NCBI GenBank assembly: GCA_001275005.1
Contig: JWZX01002653.1
Location: 1-23,900, forward strand
Length of the DNA: 23,900 bases
Reading direction: 5' to 3'
Source: Chrysochromulina tobinii
Taxonomy: Eukaryota > Haptophyta > Prymnesiales > Chrysochromulinaceae
Part shown: piece after piece, positions 16,298 through 23,854 of the stretch
How positions within the stretch are numbered: the stretch's first letter is position 1
Layout of the letters: the number at the start of each line of letters is the position of its first letter
Translations under genes and position numbers: made by a program
Notes under the pieces: generated by a model
Database searches by the model: none
Told to the model about the DNA's origin: nothing
The model's input: the letters and a program-made list of their open reading frames with translations, nothing else

Positions 16298-17026
16298 TCA
16301 ACGAAATCTCGACCAGAGCTCCTCCAAGCATCGTCGAGAGGTCAGACGGCCCGAGGCGAGTTCATCTGTGATCTGATCGATCTGGGATTCGCTCAAGAGC
16401 CGCCGCTCGAGCAGCGAGTCGAGCGCGCGGTCCAGCCGCTCCTCGTCGCTCTCGCTCGAGCTGGCAGGCGCATCCGCGTGTGCTCGTCCCTCTTGAACCG
16501 CGACGAGGCCCATCGCCATGGGCTGCGTCGTCGCCGCGGCCACCACGACGGCCGCGTGCCGTGCTCGCTCGAAGCCCATCTGACGCGCGGCGACCATCGC
16601 GGCGACCTGCGCCTTGCGTTGTTCTGACATGTAGTCCAGGCCGTCCTTGACTACCGGACCGGTTCGATGCACGATATGGCCTTGCCAGTGACGCTCAGCG
16701 TTGCCAATCGGTATGGCCAAATCTGGGCGAGCGAAATCCAAGACTGGGGCCGCGTCCTGCTCCGCCGCCTCCTCGACCCTGCGTTGAAACTCCAATGCGC
16801 TGGCCTCCTTGGCCTCGCGCTTCTTCTTCTGCTCGAGCATCTCTAGTTCGTGAGCAGTCAGCCGCGTGCTATCTTCGTTATGCGAGGCGGCATTGTGCCG
16901 ACCGCGCATGTGCCGCTGCTCAATGTACGCCTTCTTCTGCGCGTCGTTGATCGCCCGCCTTTTTAGCGCCGCCTTCTTGCCTGCGTCGGAGTTTTTGGCC
17001 GATTTCAGCTTGTCGCCGTTGGTCAT
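16298..17026 (-). CDS. Hypothetical charged, coiled-coil-like protein
   Basis: Intronless, 242 aa, ATG at 17026-17024. Not recognised. The first 110 residues are Lys/Arg/Glu/Ala-rich and helical (KKAALKRRAINDAQKKAYIE, HELEMLEQKKKREAKEASAL), with basic patches near the N-terminus that could be a nuclear signal. Residues 115-165 hold a more ordered stretch, FARPDLAIPIGNAERHWQGH then VVKDGLDYMSEQRKAQVAAM. The tail has a Ser/Glu-rich linker followed by a compact amphipathic segment LDRALDSLLERRLLSESQID then QITDELASGRLTSRRCLEEL, which looks like a small helical domain. There is no signal peptide, membrane segment or catalytic motif. It diverges from the GT25-like gene across about 270 bp. Codon use matches its neighbours. 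Confidence 0.55.
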   Translation of the reverse strand: MTNGDKLKSAKNSDAGKKAALKRRAINDAQKKAYIEQRHMRGRHNAASHNEDSTRLTAHELEMLEQKKKREAKEASALEFQRRVEEAAEQDAAPVLDFARPDLAIPIGNAERHWQGHIVHRTGPVVKDGLDYMSEQRKAQVAAMVAARQMGFERARHAAVVVAAATTQPMAMGLVAVQEGRAHADAPASSSESDEERLDRALDSLLERRLLSESQIDQITDELASGRLTSRRCLEELWSRFR

Positions 17027-17300
17027 TTTGGGAGCCTGTCTGGGGCGCCGGGGCGCTTTGCCGTCCGCGTCCGCGTGCGCCCTCGTCGCCTTCGCTAACC
17101 AGAAAGCGTGAACTCGAACGTGTGAATAGTCATGCTGAGATCGCGTACCTCGATGCGTGTAAAGCGCTGCGCGGCGCCAATCTGTGTAGTTTCAGTGCTG
17201 ACCTCACCGTGGAAATTACCGGTACGTATTGCGAGCGACCCGCGCGAGGCAACGCCCTCGAGATCCCCCCGCCCTCCGCCGCGCGCAAACGCGCGCGTGG

Positions 17301-18383
17301 ATGCCATGCTGGAGGGAGAAGCCCATATTACGTCCCCGGCATCCCGCAGGCTCAACTTGGCCTGCCTTGACGTCACGCGATGCGCTGCTGCGTGAGCTGA
17401 GACTGCCATCCTGTGCGTTTGACATCCTTGCTTCGTGCGCTCTCGAGGTGCTCACGTTGCGCCCCGACTTGTGCTACCAGTGCCCGCCGTGCAGCACGTA
17501 CTCTCAGTCTAGCGGGTGCTACTCCTGGACTGGACGATCTCTCGATCGCAGTCGAACACGGGTTCCTGGTGCGCAACGAGTAGCCGTCGACCACGCATAT
17601 ATTATACACTATTCACGTGTCGAAGCGCGACGGATTTTCCAGGTGTGCCAGTTCGTGAGGCTGGGCGTAAACGCAAGCTTCGTCGTCGGCCTGGACCGAG
17701 AGGACATCACCGAGGCGGTGCAGGACTGCCTGCTCGCTCCAGCCGGCCAGGGCGTGTGCGTATCCCCAGGACCGCACACATGCCCAATCGACATGCGCAA
17801 GGCCGACATGGCGTACGTGAGCCAGACCGCCAAGTTGTACGTCGCCTTGCTGGACGCGTACCGGATGGAGTATCGTAGCATCTTGGTTTGCGAGGACGAC
17901 GCTGAGGTGCGGTGGGACTTGTTGCCCTCGCTCAATGGTGCGCTGCACCGGCTGGGTGCCGCCGAGGGCGGCTTTCGCATTCTTTTCGCGGGCGCGTACA
18001 AGCGCGCCGATCGGCTCAAAACGGGCCTGTACGAGAAGACGCCTGCAAACTGGCCCGGGCACTGGCGCACGCCAAAGGCGCAAGCATGGCGTACGCCGTA
18101 TCGATCGGCAGGCATGCCGATGGCCGCTACCGGCACCGTGATCACGCTGCCGGGCATTCGCCACCTCCTGCGCTCGCTGCCGATTGCGACCTCAATTGAC
18201 CTCACGCTTTCCGATGTGCGGATGCCGAGCGGCAACCAGTCGGGCATGTGGGTGCTCAAGCCGATGCCCTTCGTACCTTATGAAGAGTTCAACCAGAACG
18301 CGAGCAAGCACGTGGGCTTGCGGCTCAAACCGGCGAAACGCACCATCAATCCGTTTGGCTTTGGGAATGAGCTGATCACATGA
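17301..18383 (+). CDS. GT25-like glycosyltransferase
   Basis: Reading frame closed by TGA at 18381-18383. The ATG at 17301 gives 360 aa, but the first ~90 residues are unlike the family, so the true 5' end may differ (an upstream exon is possible). From about 17595 the sequence follows the GT25 / LPS-type glycosyltransferase pattern: an opening strand AYIIHYSRVEARRIFQ, then ASFVVGLDRED, a helix with SQTAKLYVALLDAYRMEY, and the acidic motif SILVCEDDAEV at E198-D200, matching the conserved 'EDD' region. GFRILFAGAYKRAD and TGTVITLPGIRHLLRSL complete the core. DLTLSDVR near the end may be the second acidic motif. GT25 members add galactose or other sugars to lipopolysaccharide or collagen; the acceptor here is unknown. 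No signal anchor is visible, perhaps because the start is wrong. Confidence 0.6.
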   Translation: MPCWREKPILRPRHPAGSTWPALTSRDALLRELRLPSCAFDILASCALEVLTLRPDLCYQCPPCSTYSQSSGCYSWTGRSLDRSRTRVPGAQRVAVDHAYIIHYSRVEARRIFQVCQFVRLGVNASFVVGLDREDITEAVQDCLLAPAGQGVCVSPGPHTCPIDMRKADMAYVSQTAKLYVALLDAYRMEYRSILVCEDDAEVRWDLLPSLNGALHRLGAAEGGFRILFAGAYKRADRLKTGLYEKTPANWPGHWRTPKAQAWRTPYRSAGMPMAATGTVITLPGIRHLLRSLPIATSIDLTLSDVRMPSGNQSGMWVLKPMPFVPYEEFNQNASKHVGLRLKPAKRTINPFGFGNELIT

Positions 18384-18518
18384 GGGTTGTTTCGCTTATG
18401 AGAACGGGTAGTGTTACTGTGAAAGAGAGAGGCGTCGTCATGGGCATCTTTTTCTGAGGTCTGTCGAGGTGAAGCCCTCTCGGCGACTTCCATCCGCGGC
18501 TTGGACTTCTCCAGCACG
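18384..18518. promoter_or_regulatory. Short spacer upstream of valyl-tRNA synthetase
   Basis: 135 bp between the GT25-like stop and the ValRS start; its promoter and 5' UTR must lie here or overlap the upstream gene. No motif was recognised. Confidence 0.3.
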
Positions 18519-21500
18519 ATGCGTGGCCGGCGTTCGAAGCTCTCCCTGCTCATCTCGACCGCGACGCTGGCTCCCTCCGTTCGCGCCGCGCTTCTGCCGC
18601 ACGTGGCAGGGCTCCGCCGGCAGGCGGCGCTGACCACGCTGCGCCGCGACTTTGCGAGCGCGCCGCCGTGGGAGCGGCCGCCGGATGAGCTGCGAGCTGT
18701 GTGCGACCATCGCACGCGCACGTGCCGGCTCTTCTCCACGTCGCGCAGCGGCGGAGGTCGGACGCGCTCGCCGTCGATGCAAGCGGCTGAGTGCGCCGCT
18801 CCTCCCGCTGAGGAGATGGCCACGCAGTATGCTCCAGCCGAGGTCGAGCAGCGGCTGTACGAGTGGTGGGAGAAGTCGGGCTACTTCCAGCCGGCCAAGG
18901 ACTCGGACCAAGAGTGCTTCGTCATCTCGATGCCACCGCCCAATGTGACGGGCCGTCTGCATATGGGCCATGCCATGTTCGTCGCTCTGGAGGACATCAT
19001 GGCGCGCTTCCAACGCATGCGCGGCCGACCGACCTTGTGGCTGCCTGGCACCGACCACGCGGGCATCGCGACGCAGATGCTCGTGGAGCGCTCGCTGCGG
19101 GCGGATGGCATCGAGCGAAAGGCGCTCGGGCGCGACAAGTTCCTCGAGCGAGTCTGGTCGTGGAAAGAGATGTGATTGCATCCCTCATCAGCCTCTGATA
19201 GCCCATCTGAGTGCGACAGATTGCATCCCTCATCAGCCGCTGATGGCCCATCTGAGTGCGACTGATTGCATCCCTCATCAGGTACGGCGGCGCCATCACG
19301 AGCCAGATCCGCCGGCTCGGCGCCTCGTGCGACTGGTCACGCGAGAAGTTCACGCTGCAGCCCGAGCTCTGTGTGGCGGTGACGGAGGCGTTCGTCACCC
19401 TCCACGAGCGTGGTTTGATCTACAAGGGCAAGCAGCCCCACTCGAGCCGTCTGATGGCGTCTGAGTGCATCTGAGTGCATCTGAGTGCATCTGAGTGCAT
19501 CTGAGTGCATCTGAGTGCATCTGAGTGCATCTGAGTGCATCTGAGTGCATCTGAATGCGTCGGAGTGCGCCTAAGTGCGCCTAAGTGCGCCTGATTGTCC
19601 CGCTGGAGTTATCCGCCTGAGTGTCAATTGCTTCTCTCATCAGGTGAGTACATGGTCAACTGGTCGCCTTCGCTTGGCACCGCGGTCTCCGATCTCGAGG
19701 TTGATTACGTTGAGGAGCAGGGTACGCGCACCTCTGAGGACGTCTGAGTGCGTCTGATTGCGTCTGAGTGCGTCTGATGACCCCTCCGTCCACGTGCACT
19801 CTATGCGCAGGCAAGCTCTACTACTTCAAGTACATGCTCGCCGAACCGGGCACCGAAACCTATGTGGCTGTGGCCACGACACGACCAGAGACGATCCTGG
19901 GCGATGCCGCTGTGTGCGTGCACCCGTCGGATGAGCGCTACAAGCATCTGATCGGCAAGGAGGTGATTGGGTCTGATTGCGTCTGATTGCATCTGATCGG
20001 CAAATATGTGATTGCATCTGATTGCGTCTGATTGCATCTGATTGCGTCTGATCGGCAAATATGTGATTGCATCTGATTGCGTCTGATTGCGTCTGATTGC
20101 ATCTGATTGCGTCTGATTGCGTCTGATTGCGTCTGATTGCATGCCCATGGGCCTCTCTGATTGCATGCTGATGGGGCCGTCCCATGTATTGGCACGCAGG
20201 TGATCGTGCCGATGCTCAACAAACGAATCCCAATCATCGCCGATGAGTACGTGCAGGTACGCGATCGATTGCATGCTGACGGCCCTCCCTGATTGCATGC
20301 TGATGGCCCTCCCTCATGATTGCATGCAGATGGACTTCGGCTCAGGAGCTCTGAAGATAATGATTGCATGCTGATGGCCCTCCCTCATCATTGCATGCAG
20401 ATGGACTTCGGCTCAGGAGCTCTGAAGATCACTCCGGCGCACGACGTGAATGACTACGCGATCGGCAAGCGGCACAACTTGCCCATCATCAACATCATGA
20501 ACAAGGATGCGTCGCTCAATGAGCTGGCCGGCCCTTACGCTGGCCTCGACCGGTACACGAGACAGAGTGCCACTCTGAGTGCCACCCTGATTGCCACTCT
20601 GATTGCCACTCTGATTGCCACTCTGATTGCCACTCTGATTGTGTCTGATTGCGTCTGATTGCGTCTGATTGCCTCGACCGGTACACGAGACAGAGTGCCA
20701 CCCTGATTGCCACTCTGATTGCGTCTGATTGCCACTCTGATTGCGTCTGATTGCGTCTGATTGCGTCTGATGATGCAGGTACGCGGCGCGCGAGCAGCTC
20801 TGGGCTCTGATTGCGTCTGATTGCCACTCTGATTGCGTCTGATTTCGTCTGATTGCGTCTGATTGGGTCTGATGATGCAGGTACGCGGCGCGCGAGCAGC
20901 TCTGGGCGGACATGGGCGCGGCCGGCCTCACCATCAAGGTCGAGGCGCACATGCAGCGCGTGCCACGTTCGGAGCGTTCTGGAGAGGTCATCGAGCCCCT
21001 CGTCTCATCCCAGTGGTTCGTCAAAATGGACGGCATGGCCAAAAAAGGGTGCGACGCCGTGCGCGACGGATCGATTCAAATCATCCCGCAGCGCTTCGAG
21101 AAGGTCTACTTCAACTGGCTCGAGAATATCCAGGTGAGGATGGCCGCTGATGGCCGCTGATGGCCTCTGATTGTCTCGGAATGCCTCTGATGGCCTCTGA
21201 CGGCCTCTGACGACCATTGGCCCGAGACGCTGTTCAGGACTGGTGCATCTCTCGTCAGCTCTGGTGGGGCCATCGCATCCCCGTCTGGTACGCCGACGGC
21301 CATCCGAACAAGTTCTACGTCGCGCGCACCGAGGCGGAGGCGCTCGAGACGGCGCGCGCCGAGTTGGGCGCGGCCGTGACGCTCACGCAGGACGAGGACG
21401 TGCTGGACACGTGGTTCTCGTCGGGGCTGTGGCCCTTCGCCACCGTCGGCTGGCCGGCCAAGGACGCAGCCTCGCTAGCGGAGTTCGAGCGCTTCTACCC

Positions 21501-23791
21501 GTCGTCGGTGATGGAGACGGGCTATGACATCCTCTTCTTTTGGGTCGCGCGCATGGTGCGTGATGACGTCTGACTGCGCGCCTGATTGCGCGCCTGATTG
21601 CGAGCTCCTGATTGCGTGCTCCTGATTGCGTGCTCCTGATTGCCACTGATGACGTCCGATTGGCCGTTGGCAGGTGATGCTCGGGATCGAGTTCACTGGC
21701 AAGCCGCCCTTCCACACAATCTACATGCATGGCCTCGTGCGCGACGGCAATGGGCAGAAGATGTCCAAGACCAAGGGCAACGTCATCGACCCGATCGACA
21801 CGCTCGACGAGTACGGGACAGACGCGCTGCGACTCTCCCTCGTGACTGGATGCACGCCTGGACAGGACATACCGCTTTCGATGGAGAAGGTGATTGCGAC
21901 TGATTGCGACGGATTGCGACGGATTGCGACGGATTGCGACGGATTGCGACGGATTGCGACTGATTGCGACTGATTGCGCTGGCAGGTGATGGCCAACCGC
22001 AACTTTGCCAACAAGCTGTGGAACACCGCGCGCTTCATCGTGATGGGGCTGCAGCCGCTGCCCGAATCAGAGCGTGCGTCCCTCGCGGTGACAGAGCCGA
22101 TGAGTGCGGCGGAGCTCGCCACGCTGCCGCTGCCGGAGCGCTGGGTGCTCTCGCGCTGCCACGTGCTCGTGGGCTCCGTGACCGAGCAGTTGGAGGCGTA
22201 TGACTTCGGGCCGGCCGGGCAAGCCATCTATAGCTTCCTGTGGGATGAGTATGCCGACTGGTACGTCTAAGGGCCCTGATGAGCTCGGATGATCTCTGAT
22301 GGATGATGATCTCGGATAATCTCAGATGCATTATGATCTGATCTCTGATGAGCTCCTCCTGATTGTGCCTCCCAATTCGTCAACCTCCCATCTATCTCCC
22401 AATCTCCCAATTCGTCAACCTCCCATCTATCTCCCAATCTCCCAATTCGTCAACCTCCCATCTATCTCCCACTCTCCCAGGTACATCGAGATCTCAAAGA
22501 GGCGCATCAGCTCGAGCGAGGACCCAGTCGCGGCCCGTCAGGCGCGGCGCACGCTCGTGTACGTCCTCGACACGTGCCTGCGCCTCGGACCCGCCCTGCA
22601 TGCAAGCGCTCACCACGGCGCCCAACCCCCCCTCCTCCCCACAGGTACGTCCTCGACACGTGCCTGCGGCTGCTCCATCCGTTCATGCCCTTCATCACCG
22701 AGGAGCTCTGGCAGCGACTTCCCCACAAGGGCGAGGCACTGATGATCTCGCCGTGGCCCGAGCGCCGTGGCGGCGGCGCTCTTCCCATCGACTACGAGGC
22801 ACTCGCCCTAATTTGGAACCACTGATGACCTTTGAGTGTCCCCAATGATGATTGGCGCTTGATGACCGTTGATTGCGTCCCTCCTCAGGCGCTCGCCCAA
22901 TTTGGATCGCTGCAGGAGCTGACCCGCTCCATCCGCAACGCTCGCGCAGAGTACCGCCCCGAGCCCCTTTGAACCCCGATGTGCCCACCCGGCATGCACG
23001 TGCTCACCACGGCGCCCCGACGTGCCCACCCGGCATGCACGTGCTCACCACGGCGCCCCGATGTGCCCATCCGGCATGCACGTGCTCACCACGGCGCCCC
23101 GATGTGCCCACCCGGCATGCACGTGCTCACCACGGCGCCCCGATGTGCCCACCCGGCATGCACATGCTCACCACGGCGCCCCGGCGTGCCGATCCGGCGC
23201 GGCATGCATGTGCTCACCACGGCGCCCGTTCTTCCCCACAGGTACCGCGTGGAGCCCGCGAAGAAGATCGGCGCGACGGTGCAGGTAGCGGAGGGGCCGC
23301 TCGCGACGGCGCTTGTGGCCGAGGCGGACGCGCTCGCCTTTTTGGCGCGCGTCGACCCAGCGCTCCTAAATTGGGAGCTGACGAAACCCCCCAAGCCGAA
23401 CGGCGCCGTGCCGGGCGCGAGCGAGGTCCTGACGCGCACGCGACTGCGCCGCCGCCTTGCGTCGCTTGGCAAGGCGTGGCCGTACGTGCCAGAGTCGGCG
23501 GCAGAGGCAGCGGCGGCGGCGGCGGCGGCGGGCGCCGCGCCCCATGGGGCGGCCAGGGGCAGCGGCGCCGTCAACGACGACGACGACGACGGCAACAGCG
23601 TGCGGCTCGTCGTCAACGACCAGCTGCAAGCGCTGCTGCCGCTCGCGGACCTGGTCGATGCGGATAAGGAGCGGCAGCGGCTCGGGAAGCAGAAGAGCAC
23701 TCTTGAGGCTTCGATCGCGACGGTCTCCAAGCGGCTCAACTCGCCTGGCTTCAAGGACAAGGCCAAGCCGGAGATTCTCAAAAAGGCGCAG
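18519..23791 (+). CDS. Valyl-tRNA synthetase, 14 exons seen, 3' end outside window
   Basis: Exons: 18519-19171, 19282-19427, 19644-19721, 19811-19962, 20200-20256, 20401-20552, 20881-21133, 21238-21555, 21674-21889, 21986-22260, 22481-22558, 22645-22798, 22889-22950, 23242-23791. They sum to 3144 nt (1048 codons) with every phase agreeing. The enzyme is a class I synthetase charging tRNA-Val. The HIGH motif is HMGH at 148-151 ([13 protein letters not shown]). The connective (editing) domain carries [28 protein letters not shown] and [14 protein letters not shown]. The catalytic core continues with [18 protein letters not shown] and [11 protein letters not shown]. The second signature is KMSKT at 632-636. 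Anticodon-binding helices include [12 protein letters not shown] and [17 protein letters not shown]. The tail [20 protein letters not shown] starts the ValRS C-terminal coiled coil, which leaves the window. The N-terminus (about 100 residues, Arg/Ser-rich, no acidic run) looks like an organellar targeting peptide. An acidic/Ala-rich insert lies in exon 14. Start chosen as the first ATG in frame. Confidence 0.93.
19172..19281 (+). repeat. ValRS intron 1, ATTGCATCCCTCATCAG repeats
   Basis: GTGATTGCATCCCTCATCAG then about 37-bp units TGATGGCCCATCTGAGTGCG + ACTGATTGCATCCCTCATCA. The acceptor CTCATCAG is itself part of the repeat, so three potential AG acceptors occur; the last is followed by exon 2. 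Confidence 0.8.
19428..19643 (+). repeat. ValRS intron 2 (GC-AG), CTGAGTGCAT decamer array
   Basis: The join that preserves the family sequence YKG+EYMVNWSP needs a donor G|GCAAGC, i.e. GC-AG. The interior (19461-19560) has about nine consecutive CTGAGTGCAT decamers, then CTAAGTGCGC units. Acceptor ctctcatcag. Confidence 0.75.
19722..19810 (+). repeat. ValRS intron 3
   Basis: Donor gtacgcg after EEQ+G; units CTGAGTGCGT/CTGATTGCGT of 10 bp; acceptor ctatgcgcag before GCAAGCTCTAC. Confidence 0.8.
19963..20199 (+). repeat. ValRS intron 4, TGATTGCGTC/TGATTGCATC array
   Basis: Starts GTGATTGGG; exon 5 starts GTGATCGTG. The intron holds over a dozen 10-bp TGATTGCRTC units. The phrase TGATCGGCAAATATGTGATT occurs twice (about 19995 and 20049); it resembles the exon 4 end (ATCGGCAAGGAGGTGATTGG), so it is probably a decayed copy of the exon edge and donor. 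Confidence 0.8.
20257..20400 (+). repeat. ValRS intron 5, GCATGC class, duplicated acceptor and exon 6 start
   Basis: Units GATTGCATGCTGATGGCCCTCCCTCAT. ATGGACTTCGGCTCAGGAGC follows a TGCATGCAG acceptor at 20330 and again at 20401, 71 bp apart. The first copy runs into ATAATGATTGCATGCTGA (stop). Confidence 0.85.
20553..20880 (+). repeat. ValRS intron 6, donor and acceptor both duplicated
   Basis: The exon 6 end with its donor (CCTCGACCGGTACACGAGAC) is at 20543 and 20672 (129 bp apart). The acceptor with the exon 7 start (GATGCAG then GTACGCGGCGCGCGAGCAGC) is at 20779 and 20881 (102 bp apart). Units are 12-bp TCTGATTGCCAC and 10-bp TGATTGCGTC. Confidence 0.85.
21134..21237 (+). repeat. ValRS intron 7, TGATGGCCGC/TGATGGCCTC units
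   Basis: Donor gtgaggatggcc, decamers of TGATGGCCKC type, acceptor cgctgttcag. Phase 0 between NIQ and DWC. Confidence 0.75.
21556..21673 (+). repeat. ValRS intron 8, TGATTGCGTGCTCC units
   Basis: Donor gtgcgtgatg, exon 9 starts gtgatgctc. Units TGATTGCGCGCC (12 bp) and TGATTGCGTGCTCC (14 bp); acceptor ccgttggcag. Confidence 0.75.
21890..21985 (+). repeat. ValRS intron 9, ATTGCGACGG decamer array
   Basis: GTGATTGCGACT then about eight units of GATTGCGACG/GATTGCGACT (10 bp) filling almost the whole 96-bp intron; acceptor gctggcag. Exon 10 starts GTGATGGCC. Confidence 0.8.
22261..22480 (+). repeat. ValRS intron 10, with 35-bp pyrimidine-rich tandem repeat
   Basis: Donor GTACGTC and exon 11 start GTACATC. 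After TGATGATCTC-type units come three copies of a 35-bp unit starting CCCAATTCGTCAACCTCCCA at 22371, 22406 and 22441, the last running into the acceptor tctcccag. This gives a polypyrimidine tract of about 100 bp. Confidence 0.8.
22559..22644 (+). repeat. ValRS intron 11, first ~24 bases copy the exon 12 start
   Basis: Intron start and exon 12 start share GTACGTCCTCGACACGTGCC plus TGCG, 86 bp apart. The interior has GCATGCAAGCGCTCACCACGGCGC, the class seen at 12232-12329. Acceptor cctccccacag. Confidence 0.85.
22799..22888 (+). repeat. ValRS intron 12 (GC-AG), start copies exon 13 start
   Basis: Exon 12 ends DYE. The intron would begin GCACTCGCCCTAATTTGG and exon 13 begins GCGCTCGCCCAATTTGG, near-identical 17-mers 90 bp apart. 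No GT donor gives the family-consistent DYE+[14 protein letters not shown], so a GC donor is inferred. Confidence 0.75.
22951..23241 (+). repeat. ValRS intron 13, six 41-bp minisatellite units
   Basis: Donor GTACCGCCCCGAGCCC versus exon 14 start GTACCGCGTGGAGCCC. Six units of exactly 41 bp start at 22981, 23022, 23063, 23104, 23145 and 23186, each GTGCCCACCCGGCATGCACG + TGCTCACCACGGCGCCCCGA with small changes. Acceptor cttccccacag. Confidence 0.9.
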
Positions 23792-23854
23792 GTGGGCTTG
23801 ATTGCGACTGATTGCGACTGATTGCCAAACCGGAGAATCTCAAAAAGGCGCAGG
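23768..23854 (+). repeat. Duplicated ValRS exon 14 end plus donor
   Basis: CCGGAGATTCTCAAAAAGGC with GCAG|GTGGGC occurs at 23768-23791 and, with one change, at 23830-23853, 62 bp apart and separated by TGATTGCGAC decamers. Either copy could serve as donor; the frame from exon 14 runs through the first. Confidence 0.8.

Noticed and set aside
19461-19560. Regular repeats that might suggest a CRISPR array
   Set aside because: Units are contiguous decamers without unique spacers, inside introns of a eukaryotic gene.
19801-21042. Long minus-strand open frames with [14 protein letters not shown]-like repeats
   Set aside because: They are reverse complements of the TGATTGCGTC intron arrays, which lack stops on that strand; no family similarity, and they overlap proven ValRS exons.
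22873-23667. Plus-strand open frame with repeated [20 protein letters not shown]
   Set aside because: Translation of the 41-bp intron minisatellite; 41 is not a multiple of three, and the real ValRS frame resumes at 23242.
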